NCBI RefSeq assembly: GCF_023898315.1
Contig: NC_064615.1
Location: forward strand, 731,211,450 to 731,275,449
Origin: Schistocerca nitens
Taxonomy: Eukaryota; Arthropoda; Insecta; Orthoptera; Acrididae
Direction: 5' to 3'
Length of the DNA stretch: 64,000 nt
In this document: positions 46,196 to 58,827 of the stretch, piece by piece
How the letters are laid out: the number at the start of each line of letters is the position of its first letter
Numbering within the stretch: position 1 is the first letter of the stretch
Notes under the pieces: model-generated
The model's input: the letters and a program-made list of their open reading frames with translations, nothing else
Database searches by the model: none
What the model was told of the DNA's origin: nothing
Position numbers and translations under genes: made by a program

Positions 46196-47805
46196 AGTGA
46201 GTCTGCACATAACCGAAACGCGACCGCCATTTCAGCATTGAATGTGAATATAAGGAGATCCATACACTTAAAATGGGTCGTTCTTTCTAGTATGTGATCT
46301 CTAGAGTGAAAATCTCCAAAAGGGCAACCTGTAACAAGTGCAAAAGTATGAAGACCGTGCAAAAGTGACATTCCTTGAATCGTTCGTAGTTGCAGTGGTA
46401 CTTCGCCTAGAAGACTTTTAGCTTCATGTATGGAGTATCGTTTAACTATATATCACTTCTGAAATGAGTTTTCAAACAATTCCATGTTCAGGTAATGAGA
46501 TTATAGATGGACGCCAACTCAAAGAGGATACTAGGCGAACGCACTGTTAGAATTTGACATAGATTTCTCGTCCATCTGAAATCTTTAAATTGGGATGGCA
46601 AGGTAGAGTCCTGACTTCTTAGTAGCATATATTTTTGAATGTTGATAGAGAATGAATGAAACACTTGACATAAAAATCCCACAGACAAATCCTGATCTCG
46701 CAACGGGCATGATTTATCGCTATTTGTGCTCTCTGATATGTAAGCAGTGAGACTTCCTTTGGTATGCACACCGACCAATGACTACATTATTTTGCGAGAT
46801 AAAAGAATCCTGTCGACGTGCGATTTACCTCACAGAATTACGTATCAGCTGTTACAGGAAACGGCTTTAGACAGAGAACAGCTCCAGGAAATAGCTGTTC
46901 CACCGCTACACTATTGTCAACGCGAAAGCTCCATTATCGAGCGATCATGCTCGTTGAAACCAGACGCTTCTCACGTTAAATGTCATTTTGCTCATATGCA
47001 AGTTTAAGGAAAAGCCATCAGCTCCCGGATTCCCACCGGCAACTACTCTTCCGAACCGACGTATCAACAGCCGCAGAAATAGGTCGCAGTAAGTCCTCTT
47101 CGCTGGATAAGACCTGATACCGGGTAGTGCAGGAATCAAATTGCTCGCATTACTGTGCTGCTAGTGCCCCATCCCAGCAGTTTAATTTCCCTTCACGACT
47201 GGGTCGAGTCATTTCAAGAAGAGAGACCGAATTACGATACCGTCAACGGACTTGAAACATGAGGTGCGTCAGAAGGAACGTAACACATCAGACGAAACAG
47301 TGACTATATTATTTGGGTCGACAGCAGCGAAGGCGGCTAGCGGATGCGAGTAGTGGGCACCCGCTGTTTGCCAGAGCTGCCGCGGGCAGCGCAGCGCAAC
47401 GTGGCGGCGTGGACCGGCGCAGCGTGGCGCGCTCGCTGTGGTCGCACCTGCGCCTGCCCAGGGTGCCCGCTGCCGCCTCCTCCACACCTCAACCTCCCGC
47501 TGCCTGGCGGGGCGCGTTCGGCGCAAAGCAACTCCTTTCAGTCGCCGCAACGCACTTAGCACTGGCGAAAGTAGTAGAACTCCAGCTCCCTAAAGCTAGC
47601 TACCACTTCAGTACCCGAATCGTGGCAGGTTACAGTCACAATTTATAACAGGGTCGCCAATTTTCTTTAATGTTGTTTGTTGCCGCGTCCACTGTCTTGC
47701 ACTATTTTAGAAACGACATAATTTTCCTATCCGAGTGCTATATATTTATTTTTTCACTAAGATTGCAATTTCGGCCTCTTACGTTATTTTCAAGTGACAC
47801 CTAAC
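46196..47805. other. no recognised gene; GC-rich patch at 47330-47540
   Basis: The GC-rich patch is open in several frames, including a + strand frame with RRSVARSLWSHLRLPRVPAA. It could be part of a CpG-island exon, but neither a clean start nor a clean donor was found. Confidence 0.3.
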
Positions 47806-47810
47806 TATGT

Positions 47811-48545
47811 TCAATTGTGCATCGTTCGTTTCCAGAGGACACCGGCCTTGTGTTAAGTCATTATTATGCGTTCCATGTACATAATAAGACAAAAGTCGTG
47901 GTCATCTATGTAAAAGAACATAGCTCTTCATGTAACTTAATAGCAGTTTTTCGATGAAGTTCTACATTCTTTCTATAAATGACGAAGACTCCCGTTTTAC
48001 TATATGCATGGAATATACAGTGTTATTGAGCTGCCCCTACCTGTGGGCTTTCTGCAACCTGCAATGCTTTCAAAAAATAGCGCGCGCTATTTTCATATTC
48101 TCCCCCTCACTATGTATAAACTATTAGTCCTACAGAAAAAATGAACAGACCTTTTGTAAGAAATTTAGTGTTGTTAAATTGTGTACTGGGTTACGTTTTC
48201 GCTAGAGGCCACTGTGTGCAAGTTATTCAAGAAAAACCTTTTTTAAGGTCATTTTCGCACGTTTTTATTGAATTATTCGAAAACTACGGCCTCTAGCGCA
48301 AATGTATACTAGTGCAACATTTAACTACACTAAATTTATGACAAGAAATTCGTGTTCATTTTTTTATGTAGGACTAATACTTTGCGCATAGCGAGGGACA
48401 GAATATGAGAACCTTGCTCGTGGCATTTGAAGACCCTGAGAGTTCTACAAAACCCGTAGGAAGGGGCAGCTGATTCGTCCTGTACAAAAATGGTTGACGG
48501 GAGGACAGTGTCCTCTGGAAATGAACAATGCACTGACGCACTTAA
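47811..48545. mobile_element. large imperfect palindrome, possible foldback element
   Basis: Left-arm sequences recur inverted on the right: 'cgtttccagaggacacc' (about 47828) versus 48508-48526, 'gagctgccccta' versus 'aaggggcagctg' (48463-48474), 'tattagtcctac' plus 'aatgaac' versus 48352-48378, 'aaatttagtgt' versus 48328-48338, and 'gctagaggcc' (48200) versus 'ggcctctagc' (48288). The centre is near 48248. The left arm is longer, with about 150 bp lacking a partner (47850-48000). No ORF. Confidence 0.7.
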
Positions 48546-48659
48546 TAGTGAGCTGTCAACTGAAAATGGCATTATAGGCAAATATTGCGATCGAAGCGAA
48601 AAAAAAAACACATTAAATAACCGCCCGACCTGGAAATGATAACCTTTATATCAACACTT

Positions 48660-49510
48660 ACACAAACGAAAATGCACAAAATGATTTTAATGTCAAGCTA
48701 CAGGTGGAGGAAGTACAAGAGCAGTCGGACTTACGGTAACGAACAGTACAAGAATACGGGATGAGATTTAGTGTAAGTAAGAGTGAGATGATTACACAAC
48801 AGGAAAGGAGGCGAGAGGAACAACTGGAATAACAATTGGTGGGGAACGATTTAGGAGAGTGAAGAGTTTAAAGTACCTAGGAAGCCTGATACAGGAAGAT
48901 GGGAAAAACGACAGAGAAATAAACGAGCGGGGGAGAAAAGCAGAAGCATTTTGGAAGTGTCAGAAGCCTGACAGTAAAAAGGTTATATATATAGGTCATA
49001 CTATGTCCCGATCCCGACATACACATCAGAAACCTGGGTTATGAAAGGAAGAGAGAAAAACGAAGTACGAGCTAGTGAGATGAAATTCTTGAGAAACAAT
49101 ATGGGAGTGACAAAGATAAAGGTTAAGAAATAAGAGGATCAGTGTGTTAATGAAGGTGGAAGGAGGAGGTAGAAAAATCAACTCTGAGATGGTATGGAGG
49201 ATACCAAGGGGGATACAAGAGATGAAACTGGAAGGAAAGAGACCAAGAGGAAGATCGAGGGACAGACCCGGATGAAAGGAGTATAGGAATGCGTCCAGAG
49301 GAAAGAAGACTGGACCAGGGTGTAGACGGAGAGATGGTGGCAAGACAGAAGACGATGGAGAGGTCTATGTTCCACACAGAGCCGGCCAGAGTCTGGAAAC
49401 TATCCAAGATGATGATGAGGATGATGATGTTCCACACAGAGCCGGCCAGAGTCTGGAAACTATCCAAGATGATGATGAGGATGATGAGGATGATGATGAT
49501 GATGATAAGT
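48660..49510 (+). pseudogene. RTE-like LINE 3' part
   Basis: Reads through a decayed reverse-transcriptase C-terminus: YGMRFSVSKSEM near 48757, LKYLGSLIQEDGKNDREI near 48865 (usual F.YLGS.I..DG....EI), then REKNEVRASEMKFLRNNMGV near 49045-49110 (usual E.W.........I.A.EM.FLR...G). The 3' end is a (GAT)n-rich tail, as in several insect LINEs. There are frameshifts between the blocks. 5'-truncated; not functional. Confidence 0.75.
49369..49488. repeat. 60-bp tandem duplication at LINE 3' end
   Basis: Two adjacent 60-bp copies, each 'ttccacacagagccggccag...gatgatgatgaggatgatga', are identical except at the last positions. The unit includes the LINE 3' end and its GAT tail. Confidence 0.9.
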
Positions 49511-51035
49511 TATTACATGTTAGAAGAACTCTTCATTACTAAGTTTCATTGATTCAACCTTTATTTCAAGTTGTGAATGACCAAACTACTTGATTTCTTA
49601 TTCGTTTCGCAGCTACTCTACAGTATTGTATCAGTTTCCAAATACGTTGCTGGGAGAGCCTGCAAGTTCCATTACAATGGAAGTCACACATGTGCTAACT
49701 AAATCTTAACACGCAAGACAGTTTGTTTTTCAAACGAATTTCTTAGAGTTGAATGAAAGCTCCAGGTTCATAACTAAATTGAATAGACCGTCACGAGAAT
49801 ATTATGCTGGACTTTATCATGTATGCTTTTCATGCACTGTGCTCTCCGTTTCCCAGTGCAAGGAAACCAGGAAAATCGGTAACATGACTTAGGTCCAAGA
49901 ACACAGCAGCAGAAGTATCGCAAACACGTTGCTTGCTAAGGTCGTCTCTTCCTCTACCTTCAACGAAGTTCCCCCCGTCCCCCACCAAGACCATACCCAA
50001 ATCGTTAAAATTTGCGGAACTTCTCTGTTTATTTCCCATCCAGACTTCTTGTGGAAACAAAACGGGACATTTTTGACGGTCCCTCTGCTCCCGCCGTCCA
50101 TGCAACGCGTAGCAGTTTTTGCGTATCAGGCGCGCCTTTTGAAATCGAGCGCCCGTGACCCCCGTTGGTCGTTAGGCGGTCTATGTTTTGTTCGTGGTGA
50201 AAGTAATGGTTCTGATGTCTGCCAGCAGAACACCAGACACTCCCCCGTCGTTCCACCGTTGCAGGTACGAAATAGAACAGTCGAATTACTCAAATTCTGA
50301 GCATATTCATCTGCCGATCAGATAAGAGAGTCAAGATAACGATATGAAGCAGCATACCTTCAGGAGTGTATATCGTTGGGCCTATTGTGGCTCCTTATTG
50401 AACCTGCCATCTTTTCCAGGGGCGTTCATGACTTGGTCGGCTTTCTGCCTCGTATCACCAAGCATTTTGCCTTGTCACTGTAAACAACTGTTCTAGTATT
50501 TCATGGTTACATCAGTGCTAGAGTGGAACGACTGTTACGAATCGTCCTGGGGATCAGTTACGTTCCGAAGGTGCGTTACTGGATCTGTAGATGTAGAGAG
50601 AACTTAAGCCCATGTTGGCTGGAATAGAGTGTTTGAAATTCTGAATTTATTAGAGACGAAAGGCAAACAGTGAAAGGATACGTTCAAGTTGTAAAAAACC
50701 AGACGACGGTAGTCAGTTGAAGGGCGTGAAAGGAAAACAGTAGTTGGGAAGGGAGCGAGACAGCGTTATAGCTTATCCTTCATTTTATTCGATTCGGCAA
50801 GTCAAATCAGTTTTGAAATGCAATTAAAGTTCAGGAAGACAAAATAAAAACTTTGTTTACCAGTGACGTAATTCTGTCGGAGACTGGAAAGGAATGGATA
50901 GTGTCTTGAAAACTGCTTATGAAATAAAAATCATCAACAACAGAACAGAGTAATGAAATGTAATCGGATTAAGTTCGGTAATGTAGAGGGAATTAGGTTA
51001 GCTTGTGACTCTAGAAGTTTGAGTTTTTCCGTTTG
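49511..51035. other. no recognised feature
   Basis: ORFs up to 123 codons at 49929-50300 have no family resemblance. Confidence 0.4.
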
Positions 51036-51039
51036 GGCA

Positions 51040-51530
51040 CCAGATTGATGGCGGCAGTAGTAGAGAGGATATGAAATGGGGAGTGGTGATGGCAAGAAAA
51101 GCGTTTCTGAAAATAATGAATTTTGTTAACATTGCGTTTGAAGTTGGCTGTTGAGAAGTCTCTTCTAAAGGTCTTCGTAGCGTTGTATGATAGTGAAACG
51201 TGGGCGATAGACAGTACAGATCAGAAAAGTTCGTCAGCAGAACGCTGAAGATTAGATAGGGAGATTGGATAAATAATGAAGTGCGAAATCAGACTGGGGG
51301 AGAAAACTTTGTGCCACAATACGAGGAAAAAAGGAATCTGTTGGTATGGTACGCTTTCGGGGATCAAGGTGAAATGGATTTGTTCACGATGGGAAGCGTG
51401 GGGATAAAATTATTAGAGGAGGATCTAGGTTTGACAGTTAGTAGATTCGTCTGTATGCTACTCATGCAGAGACAAAGGAAATTGGACGATATCGATTGTT
51501 GTGAAGTATCACATCAAACTAGTTGTTAAG
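51040..51530 (+). pseudogene. RTE-like LINE RT C-terminal fragment
   Basis: LLKVFVALYDSETWAI near 51160-51210 is the LINE motif usually seen as LLK.....LYG.E.W. It is followed by degraded WTD.V.NEEVL-type sequence (IMKCEIRLGEKTLCH). Stops are present, and both ends lack clear boundaries. Confidence 0.55.
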
Positions 51531-53445
51531 ATTTTCACTCTTAAGTTGATAAATGTTGATTAGATAAGTTTTCCGGTTTCCCTTACCGTGTAGAAGGCTA
51601 CATTCCTCTCGTATTCTCCCTCTCCCGAGTTTTCTGTCTTCAGCAATACATTGCACTTTGCCTATCATCGCTTTCACAAGAAGCTATTTACATAGGGATT
51701 TGTTTTCTTCTAAAATTGTAGAAAGTTTTTGGATTATCCGTTGCAAATTCATGAACGTGACATGTTAACAATGGTGATACATTCCCGGAAAGCCGGTAAA
51801 ACTTTGATAAGGCCCAACCATTTTCCAACTCACCAGTTACCTTCGCAGGATGATAAACGTTTCACAGTACTAGTCAGGTTGTTGACTTTCTGTGGTTTTG
51901 TAAATGACGAGAGGCGGTGACTGAATAGCACATGACTTGGGCGTGCGTTGTAGAAGCAGATTGGAGAAAAATACATCTCTTTACTCTGAGGGGGAAGATA
52001 ACTGTCCTCGTTCTGGGCGCCTTTTATTTCAAGTGCAACTAATTTAGTTAATGTAGAAGGGAGGACGTCGAGAGAACTGCGGGGCTGTCGGAGAGTGACG
52101 CTGCAATGGGACGCCACGCTCCGAACTGCAGCACACTTGGGAGCTGGCGCGTGCCACCAACTGTAAACGCCGTGCGTCCCGCTGGGAGGCGGATCGGGCT
52201 CTCCAGGGGCAGTGCACGCCCGTCTCGACGGAAACAAACCGCACAGGATAGCACGAAAATAACTCTCAAAAGTCTTTCACGTATATGACATGCGCACACA
52301 CACACAAAATCAAACTAACTAAAGTTGCGTTTACGTGCTTGGTGGCTATGAGAAATCATGTGACACGAAATTCTTTGGCTTTCGATGGAATACAATGTTC
52401 TCGGTTTCCTATCCGCGGCAAATGGCTAAAATGCCACGAGATATCGACAAAGTACTCTCCGGCCGTTGTCAACGTAATTGCAGTCGCAGTACAAACATAA
52501 CCGTGACAGGATATTTAATTATAGCTGTCACATTTAAGAACAGATTAACCGTATAATTTACAAAAAAGCATTCTGTCAGTTACTAATGAATCTGGATGTG
52601 CTGTATGTTATCTCGTAACTTAGGAACAGCCCTTCCAGGCTGGCCTGTATCAAATTCTCTCCGATGTCAACATACGTTGTGTACGGCAAAGTATTTCATT
52701 CAGTTAATAGTTCAAGAGTATATAACTTCATACGAAACTCTTCCGTTCCGATTCCACTATAGCAAGTAAGTTTACGGCGGTATGCGTTTATGCCACAGCA
52801 CTCTTCGATGTATCGTACACTACCACTTCCCTGCGGAAATACAATCTTCTGCCTTTTAGTTAGAGACAGTCTTCAGCGTGAATCGCAGCTACTGATCCCC
52901 AGTTTTGCTTCAGCTGAAAACTGTCCTACTTACGCTAGCAGTTATCGTGTACCAATTTAAACAACGTGCAAAGACATCTTAAAACTGTAACAGACAAGAC
53001 ATCAACGGAGTAACCTGGAGCCATATAGATACAGATTTGTTCCACAGATGATACGTTGAGGCTATGGTTATTGTGGAACAGGTTCCAAAGATGAGATGAG
53101 CCGCCAAAAAATAAGCAAGATATTAGCGTTTAATATTAACAAATATTGTGGTCGGAGTACGGAGCACAATATTAAGAAGGTGTTCACATAACTTTGCGTA
53201 TATTTCAACGCAGCCGCAGAAGACGACACATTTATTGCTATTAGTAGAGAGCCAAAAATTGATTCTGCACTGAACGACTATTGTGTGTGCTCGTATATTG
53301 CCTAGAAGCTACCGGTACGCAAATTTTTCCAGTGCATTGCATATCCTGCAGAATCAGACCTAAAATTTGCAATGCTCGTTATTATCTCGGTCGAAGATAT
53401 TGTCTTGGCCTACTGAGGACCGGATGAAATAACTTGTCTTCTTTC
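51531..53445. other. no recognised gene; GC-rich patch at 52080-52260
   Basis: The GC-rich patch is open on both strands without start or splice support. A short CA tract lies near 52292. Confidence 0.35.
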
Positions 53446-53449
53446 TTTG

Positions 53450-54060
53450 CTACTTTCTTTCTCTCCCTCCGTTCTCTGCTTTCTTTTGTCCCTACGGTTT
53501 TCTCCCAGAAGCCTCTTAAAACTTCTTACTTTTGCTCTGAAAATTTCTCTTTCCTATTTCTTCCTCCATTATTTCAGTTTTCCTAGGATCTGCTTTAATT
53601 ATTTTGACCCACGTTACTGATGATCTTCGATTTACCAAAAAAGTTAAAAATTCTTTTTGGTGATAATTTTTCATCTAGCCTTCTTAGATGACCATACACT
53701 ACATTCCTCTCTTCGTCATTGTATCTACTATTCGTTCTATTCTTTCATTAACATTTTAATTACTTCTTAATTTCCATTTCCCATTCTCATATTTCTCATT
53801 ATAGTCCTTCTGTTTCACCTATTTGGCTATTTAAGACATTTTGAAGCATCCTGGTGTATTGGAAGTGTAGTAGTGTCAGAGGTGTGCATTTGTGGATAGA
53901 GATTTCTTATTATACAAGATTTTTGTTCACTGAAAAGATATTTTCATTTTCCAGACCTCGCTAAGTTAGCTGCTTAGTTCGGATCATTTGATTGTATTAT
54001 ATCACCCAGGCATTTAAATATTGTAGCCTTTATATTCTTCTTTAATCAGTTCTAAACTAT
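53450..54060 (-). mobile_element. possible decayed LINE, antisense
   Basis: A long T/C-rich + strand segment with 'agccttcttagatgaccata' resembles antisense LINE 3' regions, similar in kind to 27440-27860. No protein motif survives. Confidence 0.3.
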
Positions 54061-54117
54061 TTCGATGCATTCTTCGCTTCTGTCATATACTCACGATTTT
54101 TTTCCCCGCTCAAGATG

Positions 54118-55090
54118 CACTATGAACAAAAGTATCCGTACACCCCAAAACCCATACGTTTTTCATATTAGGTACGCTGTGCTGCCACCCAATGCCACGT
54201 ACTCAATATCAGCGACCTCAGTAGTCATTAGACATCGTGAGAGAGGAGAATGGGGCACTCCGCGGAACTTACGGACTTCGAACGTGGTCAGGTGATTGGG
54301 TGTCACTTCTGTTATACGTCTGTACGCGAGATTTCCACACTCCTAAACACCCCTAGGCCCACTGCTTCCAATGTGATAGTGAAGTGGAAACGGAGCACAG
54401 ACATCGGACGATTGAACAGTGGCAAAACGTTGTGTGGAGTGACGAATCTCGGTACACAATGTAGCGATCCGATGGCTGGGTTTGGGTATGCCAAATGCCT
54501 GGTGAAAGTCATCTGCCAGCGTGTGTAGTGCTGCAGTAAAATTTGGAGGCGGTGGTGTTATGATGTGGTCGTGTTTTTCATGGAGGGGGTTTGCACCCCT
54601 TGTTATTTTGCCTGGCACTATCGCAGCACAGGCCTACGTTGATTTTTTAAGCCCCTACTTGCTTCCCACTGTTGAAGAGCAATTGTGGGATGGCGATGGC
54701 ATCTTTCAACACGATCGAGCACCTGTTAATAATGCACGGCCTGTGGCGGAGTGGTTACACAACAACATCCCTGTAGTGGACTGGCCTCCACAGAGTCCTG
54801 ACCTAAATCCTATACAACACCTTTGGGATGTTTTGAACGGCGACTTCGTGCCAGGCCCTACCGACCAACATCGATACCTCTCCTCAGTGCAGCACTCCGT
54901 GAAGAATGGGCTGCCATTCCCCAAGCAACCTTCCAGCACCTGATCGAACGTATGCCTACGAGAGTGGAAGCTGTCATCAAGGTTAAGAGTGGGCCAACGC
55001 CATACTGAATTCCAGCATTACCGATGGAGGGTGCCACGAACTTTTAAGTCATTTTCAGCCAGGTGTCCGGATACTTTTGATCGCATAGTG
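54118..55090 (+). pseudogene. Tc1-like transposon, both ends present, transposase broken
   Basis: Terminal inverted repeats of about 28 bp start CACTATG and share AAAAGTATCC; TA follows the right end, while the left flank has TG. A frame from 54250 encodes the helix-turn-helix (TDFERGQVIGCH...EISTLLNTPRPTASNVI). The first catalytic block (WQNVVWSDESRYT, Asp codon at 54441) is in another frame, and GGGGVMMWSCFSW to DWPPQSPDLNPIQHLW is in a third. The C-terminus (RRLRARPYRPTSIP...RVEAVIKVK) is shifted again. The glutamate of the third block is Gln (NPIQHLW), and the second block reads HDRAP instead of HDNAP. About 300-400 bp between the first helix-turn-helix and the first aspartate are deleted relative to a full 1.5-kb element. 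Confidence 0.85.
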
Positions 55091-57595
55091 TATACATGGA
55101 CCTGCTTTTGAAGCTCTCTTTCTAAGATTTACATGTATTGTTACAACTTCTATAAATACGTCTAAGACGGCAAGATCGCTTGCAAAAGCCAGTCAGTTAG
55201 CTCTCATACATGCCCCTTCCTCCCAATTATGAATTTTTAAATTCCTTCTTCCTTGGTTTTCCTCTGTTCCTTGATTACTTTCATGTCACGCAAATGAACA
55301 GGCGTGGGAACAGTCCATTTTCTTGTCTTCTCATTTTAAAGCATTAACCGACCGAGTCATAAATGCCCTTATGTAAAATATTAGTGTGTGATTGAATTCG
55401 ATTAAAACAACAATAACCTCTACAAACTAAAAGGACATTAGCACAACTAGCAGGATTTAAATAAGTGGTGACGTAAACAATCATAAAAATATGAAAAGAA
55501 ACAGGTCAGAACAACGCGTAATAGTTGCCGATAAAATCGATTATAAAAATTAGACAAAAACATTTAGTAAACGACCAGTTTTCTGTGCCTGGGCGGGAAC
55601 TAATTAATTTTTTAACCCAACCACACTGTAACACACATCTCTCGGTATTTTTGGAAGGAAGCGAAACAACGCACACTTCCATGTATCCCGTACCACATTC
55701 CTCTCTCAGGCACTTATAGAGCAGGTTGTCGAACACGCAGGCGGAGTGAGTGAATGACGACGTGAAGACTAGCTCATATGTCTAACCAGTGAAACAGCCA
55801 AGAACTCCGAGGGCACAAACGACCTGTTAACAGCCACGCTTCTAATTTCAAACTGGAAGGCAGGGAGGCAAGCAGGTAGGTAGGTGGGTAGGCTAGGGTT
55901 CTAATTTTAGGCTGAATTTTCCGCCGATGCAACTCAGGGTGTTAGCGTCAAGTGCCGTGTTGCCCTTGGTTTGACAGGTAGTGCGCTTGTTAGATCTGTA
56001 GTAGCAGTTTCAACTTCCACTTATGGCCCTGCTTATCCTGGAACCTTACCGGACACCTACTGATGTCTGTGGTGTTGTGATTAGGTTAAATATCTCGGGA
56101 AATAAGTATTCTGTAAATCTATATCAGGAGTCAAAGTAAGAGGGGTATTAAATATTTGTTTTATTTTGTCCTGCACATGATTCAGGAAACAAATTAAGTT
56201 TGTCCTTCATCAGATAACGTGGAAAATGACTCTTAGATTAATATAGCGCTTTCTTGGAAAGTCAAATTTTTTCTCACTGTGAAATTAATAGCTAAAAAAA
56301 TTGCAAAGGGACCACAAGGCATTTCTGTAACTTTCCATATTCATGGTATGTGAAGATCAGAACACAAATACACCTTTCCCAAACCCCAAATGTTAGCGTG
56401 TTAATTATGGTGTACGCGTGGGTGGAGGTAGAGTTTGCGCAGCAATTGCCGATATAGTACGAGGCGTGTTTTTAAGTAAGGTCCATTTGAACATAAGTAC
56501 ACAACTAAAGGTTATTTAAAAAAATCTATCGTAATTGTTGTTGTTGTTAGTTAGTAATGTCTTCGTCTGAGACTCTGTGCTAGCAGTCATATCTTCAGTC
56601 GTCGTGGACTACGAACATGTAAAGAAACAAGTACACCCTTTTCCATTGACGGTTCGTCCAAACCGGTAACAACCTAGTCATCCGATGATGTACTGACCAT
56701 GACTGTGATACTGCGGCCGTTAATCACATTCGCTGGACCTGAGTGTATAATTTGTTTATGACGTTCGGCGGAGGTTCAGGATTCGTCGCACCACAGATGA
56801 CGAATTGTCCGCTCGCGTAATGGATACCGTTGCCCAAATAAAGGAACAACCAGCCGTATGACGTCACAACTGCTCTGCTACACGTGTTTTCTTACACTGT
56901 GCAGTACTGCGTAGAGTTCTATCCTCCGGGAATATTTTCTTATTTGACTAGTAGAGAATTAAAAAGAAATTAGGTTTCGTATAATTTGCTATATTCTGTA
57001 ATTGATGCACATTGTACAGTGCAGGCAGCTCAACTGATCCTGTAATTACTCTTCCGCAAAATTGTCACAGCAGATGTGTCCCAGATGACACATTCAAAGT
57101 GTAGAAACCGGATTAAGAAAACCAGTCAAAAATCGCTTTTCTGAACAAAATATGCAAATATTCTTCAGCTTCCTACATATCGCTCTTATAGACTCTTTGC
57201 TATTTGACTAAAAATAGGACGCAGGGAAGTATGTAAACAATCGTTATTCCAATTTTCTATCCGTGAATAGAATGGGAAGGAATAGTAATGTATGTCATAA
57301 TGCAATGTTCCTCCTTTACTGAAGTCAACACAGATTTTGAGTGTACACGGAAGCAAGGAACCGCGAGAGGAGATTAGCTGTCCTCTCTTCGTTGTCCGTT
57401 CCCCATTCCCGTACGTAACTTCCAAATATGCGAATACTTTGTTTTCGAAAAGACTGTCGTTTGAAACGCCTTTCGACGTCCACACGCTGAAGCTGTAACG
57501 AGAGAATACTTCCGAACACCGAGAAATGGCAATTAAAGTTTGCTACGACTGGGCATGTTTTTGCGTTTAAGAGGCGGATCGCTGGCCAGTTACGC
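55091..57595. other. no recognised gene
   Basis: AT-rich DNA. A GGTAG-type short repeat lies at about 55875-55895. A 'tacgaggcgtgtttttaag' near 56458 might be the edge of a decayed mariner, but no transposase follows. Confidence 0.4.
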
Positions 57596-57599
57596 GGTA

Positions 57600-57960
57600 T
57601 TGTCATTTTAACGGCGGTATGTAAGGAGCGCGGCCGTCAGCGTTGTTACGGCGAGGCGCCGGTGCGGACGACTCGAGCAAGTGTTGCCGTAGTCGGCCCG
57701 CGAGACTCGCGCATGCGCGCCGCGGCGCGGCGACTGCGCGGACGGCGTGGCGTGGCGTGCCACGGCGCGCACCAGTGCGTCGCCAGCCCGCGGGCTACGG
57801 ACGGCCCCCGAGCCGCCGCTTCGCGCGCACCCTGCCCCGGGGGCCAGCACCGCCTCACCATGGACACGGCCGCAGTGTCGGCGTCCAGCCGGCCGCTCGT
57901 CTTCACCGCCGACGCCGGCAGGAGGTGCTACTCGGAGAGGTAGGCAGGCAGGCCCGCCGG
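57600..57960 (+). promoter_or_regulatory. CpG-island-like promoter/5' exon region
   Basis: The strongest GC/CpG block in the window, in sharp contrast to AT-rich flanks. All + frames are open over long stretches by composition. It encloses a Kozak-context ATG and a donor, so a transcription start region is likely. No TATA box is obvious. Confidence 0.5.
57860..57939 (+). CDS. putative first coding exon
   Basis: The ATG is in a CACCATGG context and opens 26 codons plus two bases, MDTAAVSASSRPLVF then TADAGRRCYSE, ending at GAGAG|GTAGGC. The frame is open upstream to 57662, so an earlier start is possible, but the Kozak context favours this one. Protein not recognised. It leaves in phase 2, like exon 3 at 39528, so it could be an alternative first exon splicing to the same downstream exon, or the start of another gene. 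A TTTTTCAG acceptor at 58062-58069 would give only 20 codons before a stop. Confidence 0.5.
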
Positions 57961-58771
57961 CCGCGGAATTTGGAGTGGCGGCAGGTGTGCTCCACCGATA
58001 CAGAAATGTCCTGGCGCCGGCCCAGCCGAGTATCCGCGCTCGCTCTCGCCGCATTTTTCGCGTTTTTCAGGCTACTGCGAGTGGACCAAGTTCACTTCGA
58101 AGAAACTTTTGGAATTTACGTTTCTTTCTGATAGAGACAGCGTCCGATGTGCTAGCGTCGGTTCAGTGCGTCTCCTGGAATTCGCAAACATAAAAGGCGC
58201 AGGGCTCCAGTTATTCGCTGACCCTTTGTATCATCGTGAATTGCCAGAGAGGAAAATTAACTTTGGCTTTAATTTCGCCTTCCTACCTCTCACCCCGTTC
58301 ATGCAAGATAGTAATCTTACTCCGGTAGGAATTTTCTGAGAAGTGATGAAAGTGGTTTCTTTTACCAAAAAATTTTCTGAGCATTGTACCTGTTAATGTC
58401 TGCAGCTATCTGCTTCAGTAGCGTGTTCTCAAAAGAATTACATGAGCGTAAGTTGTTACTTCATACATCTCCGTTTTCCCTGTTGGCAACGAATGGCAAG
58501 AATTCCGTTACCGCAGCGCTACTTTTCTTGCATTATTGCTCTTGGTTGTGGTAGAGTAATTTAGCAGAAAGGACGCATGTTTTTCGGTAAACACTTGTAG
58601 GAAAATGCAGAGGATAGGTATTATACTGCGTAAGAAACATGGTTCCTTCATCGCCCATGGCGCGAGTGGGTATTGGGAAAAAGTCGATGTAGTTGAGGAC
58701 GCTTGCGGAGACATAAGATAGTGGCTACTATTAGTACGAAGTACCTCTCGCGTGCACTTTAAAGTGGTTTT

Positions 58772-58827
<56 letters not shown>

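Noticed and set aside
58070..58132. Second exon after 57939 using the TTTTTCAG acceptor
   Set aside because: In the required phase it reaches a stop after about 20 codons, and the longer open frame there is out of phase.
57608..58193. Long overlapping ORFs on both strands in the CpG-rich block
   Set aside because: GC-rich sequence has few stop codons; only the Kozak ATG frame with a donor has extra support.
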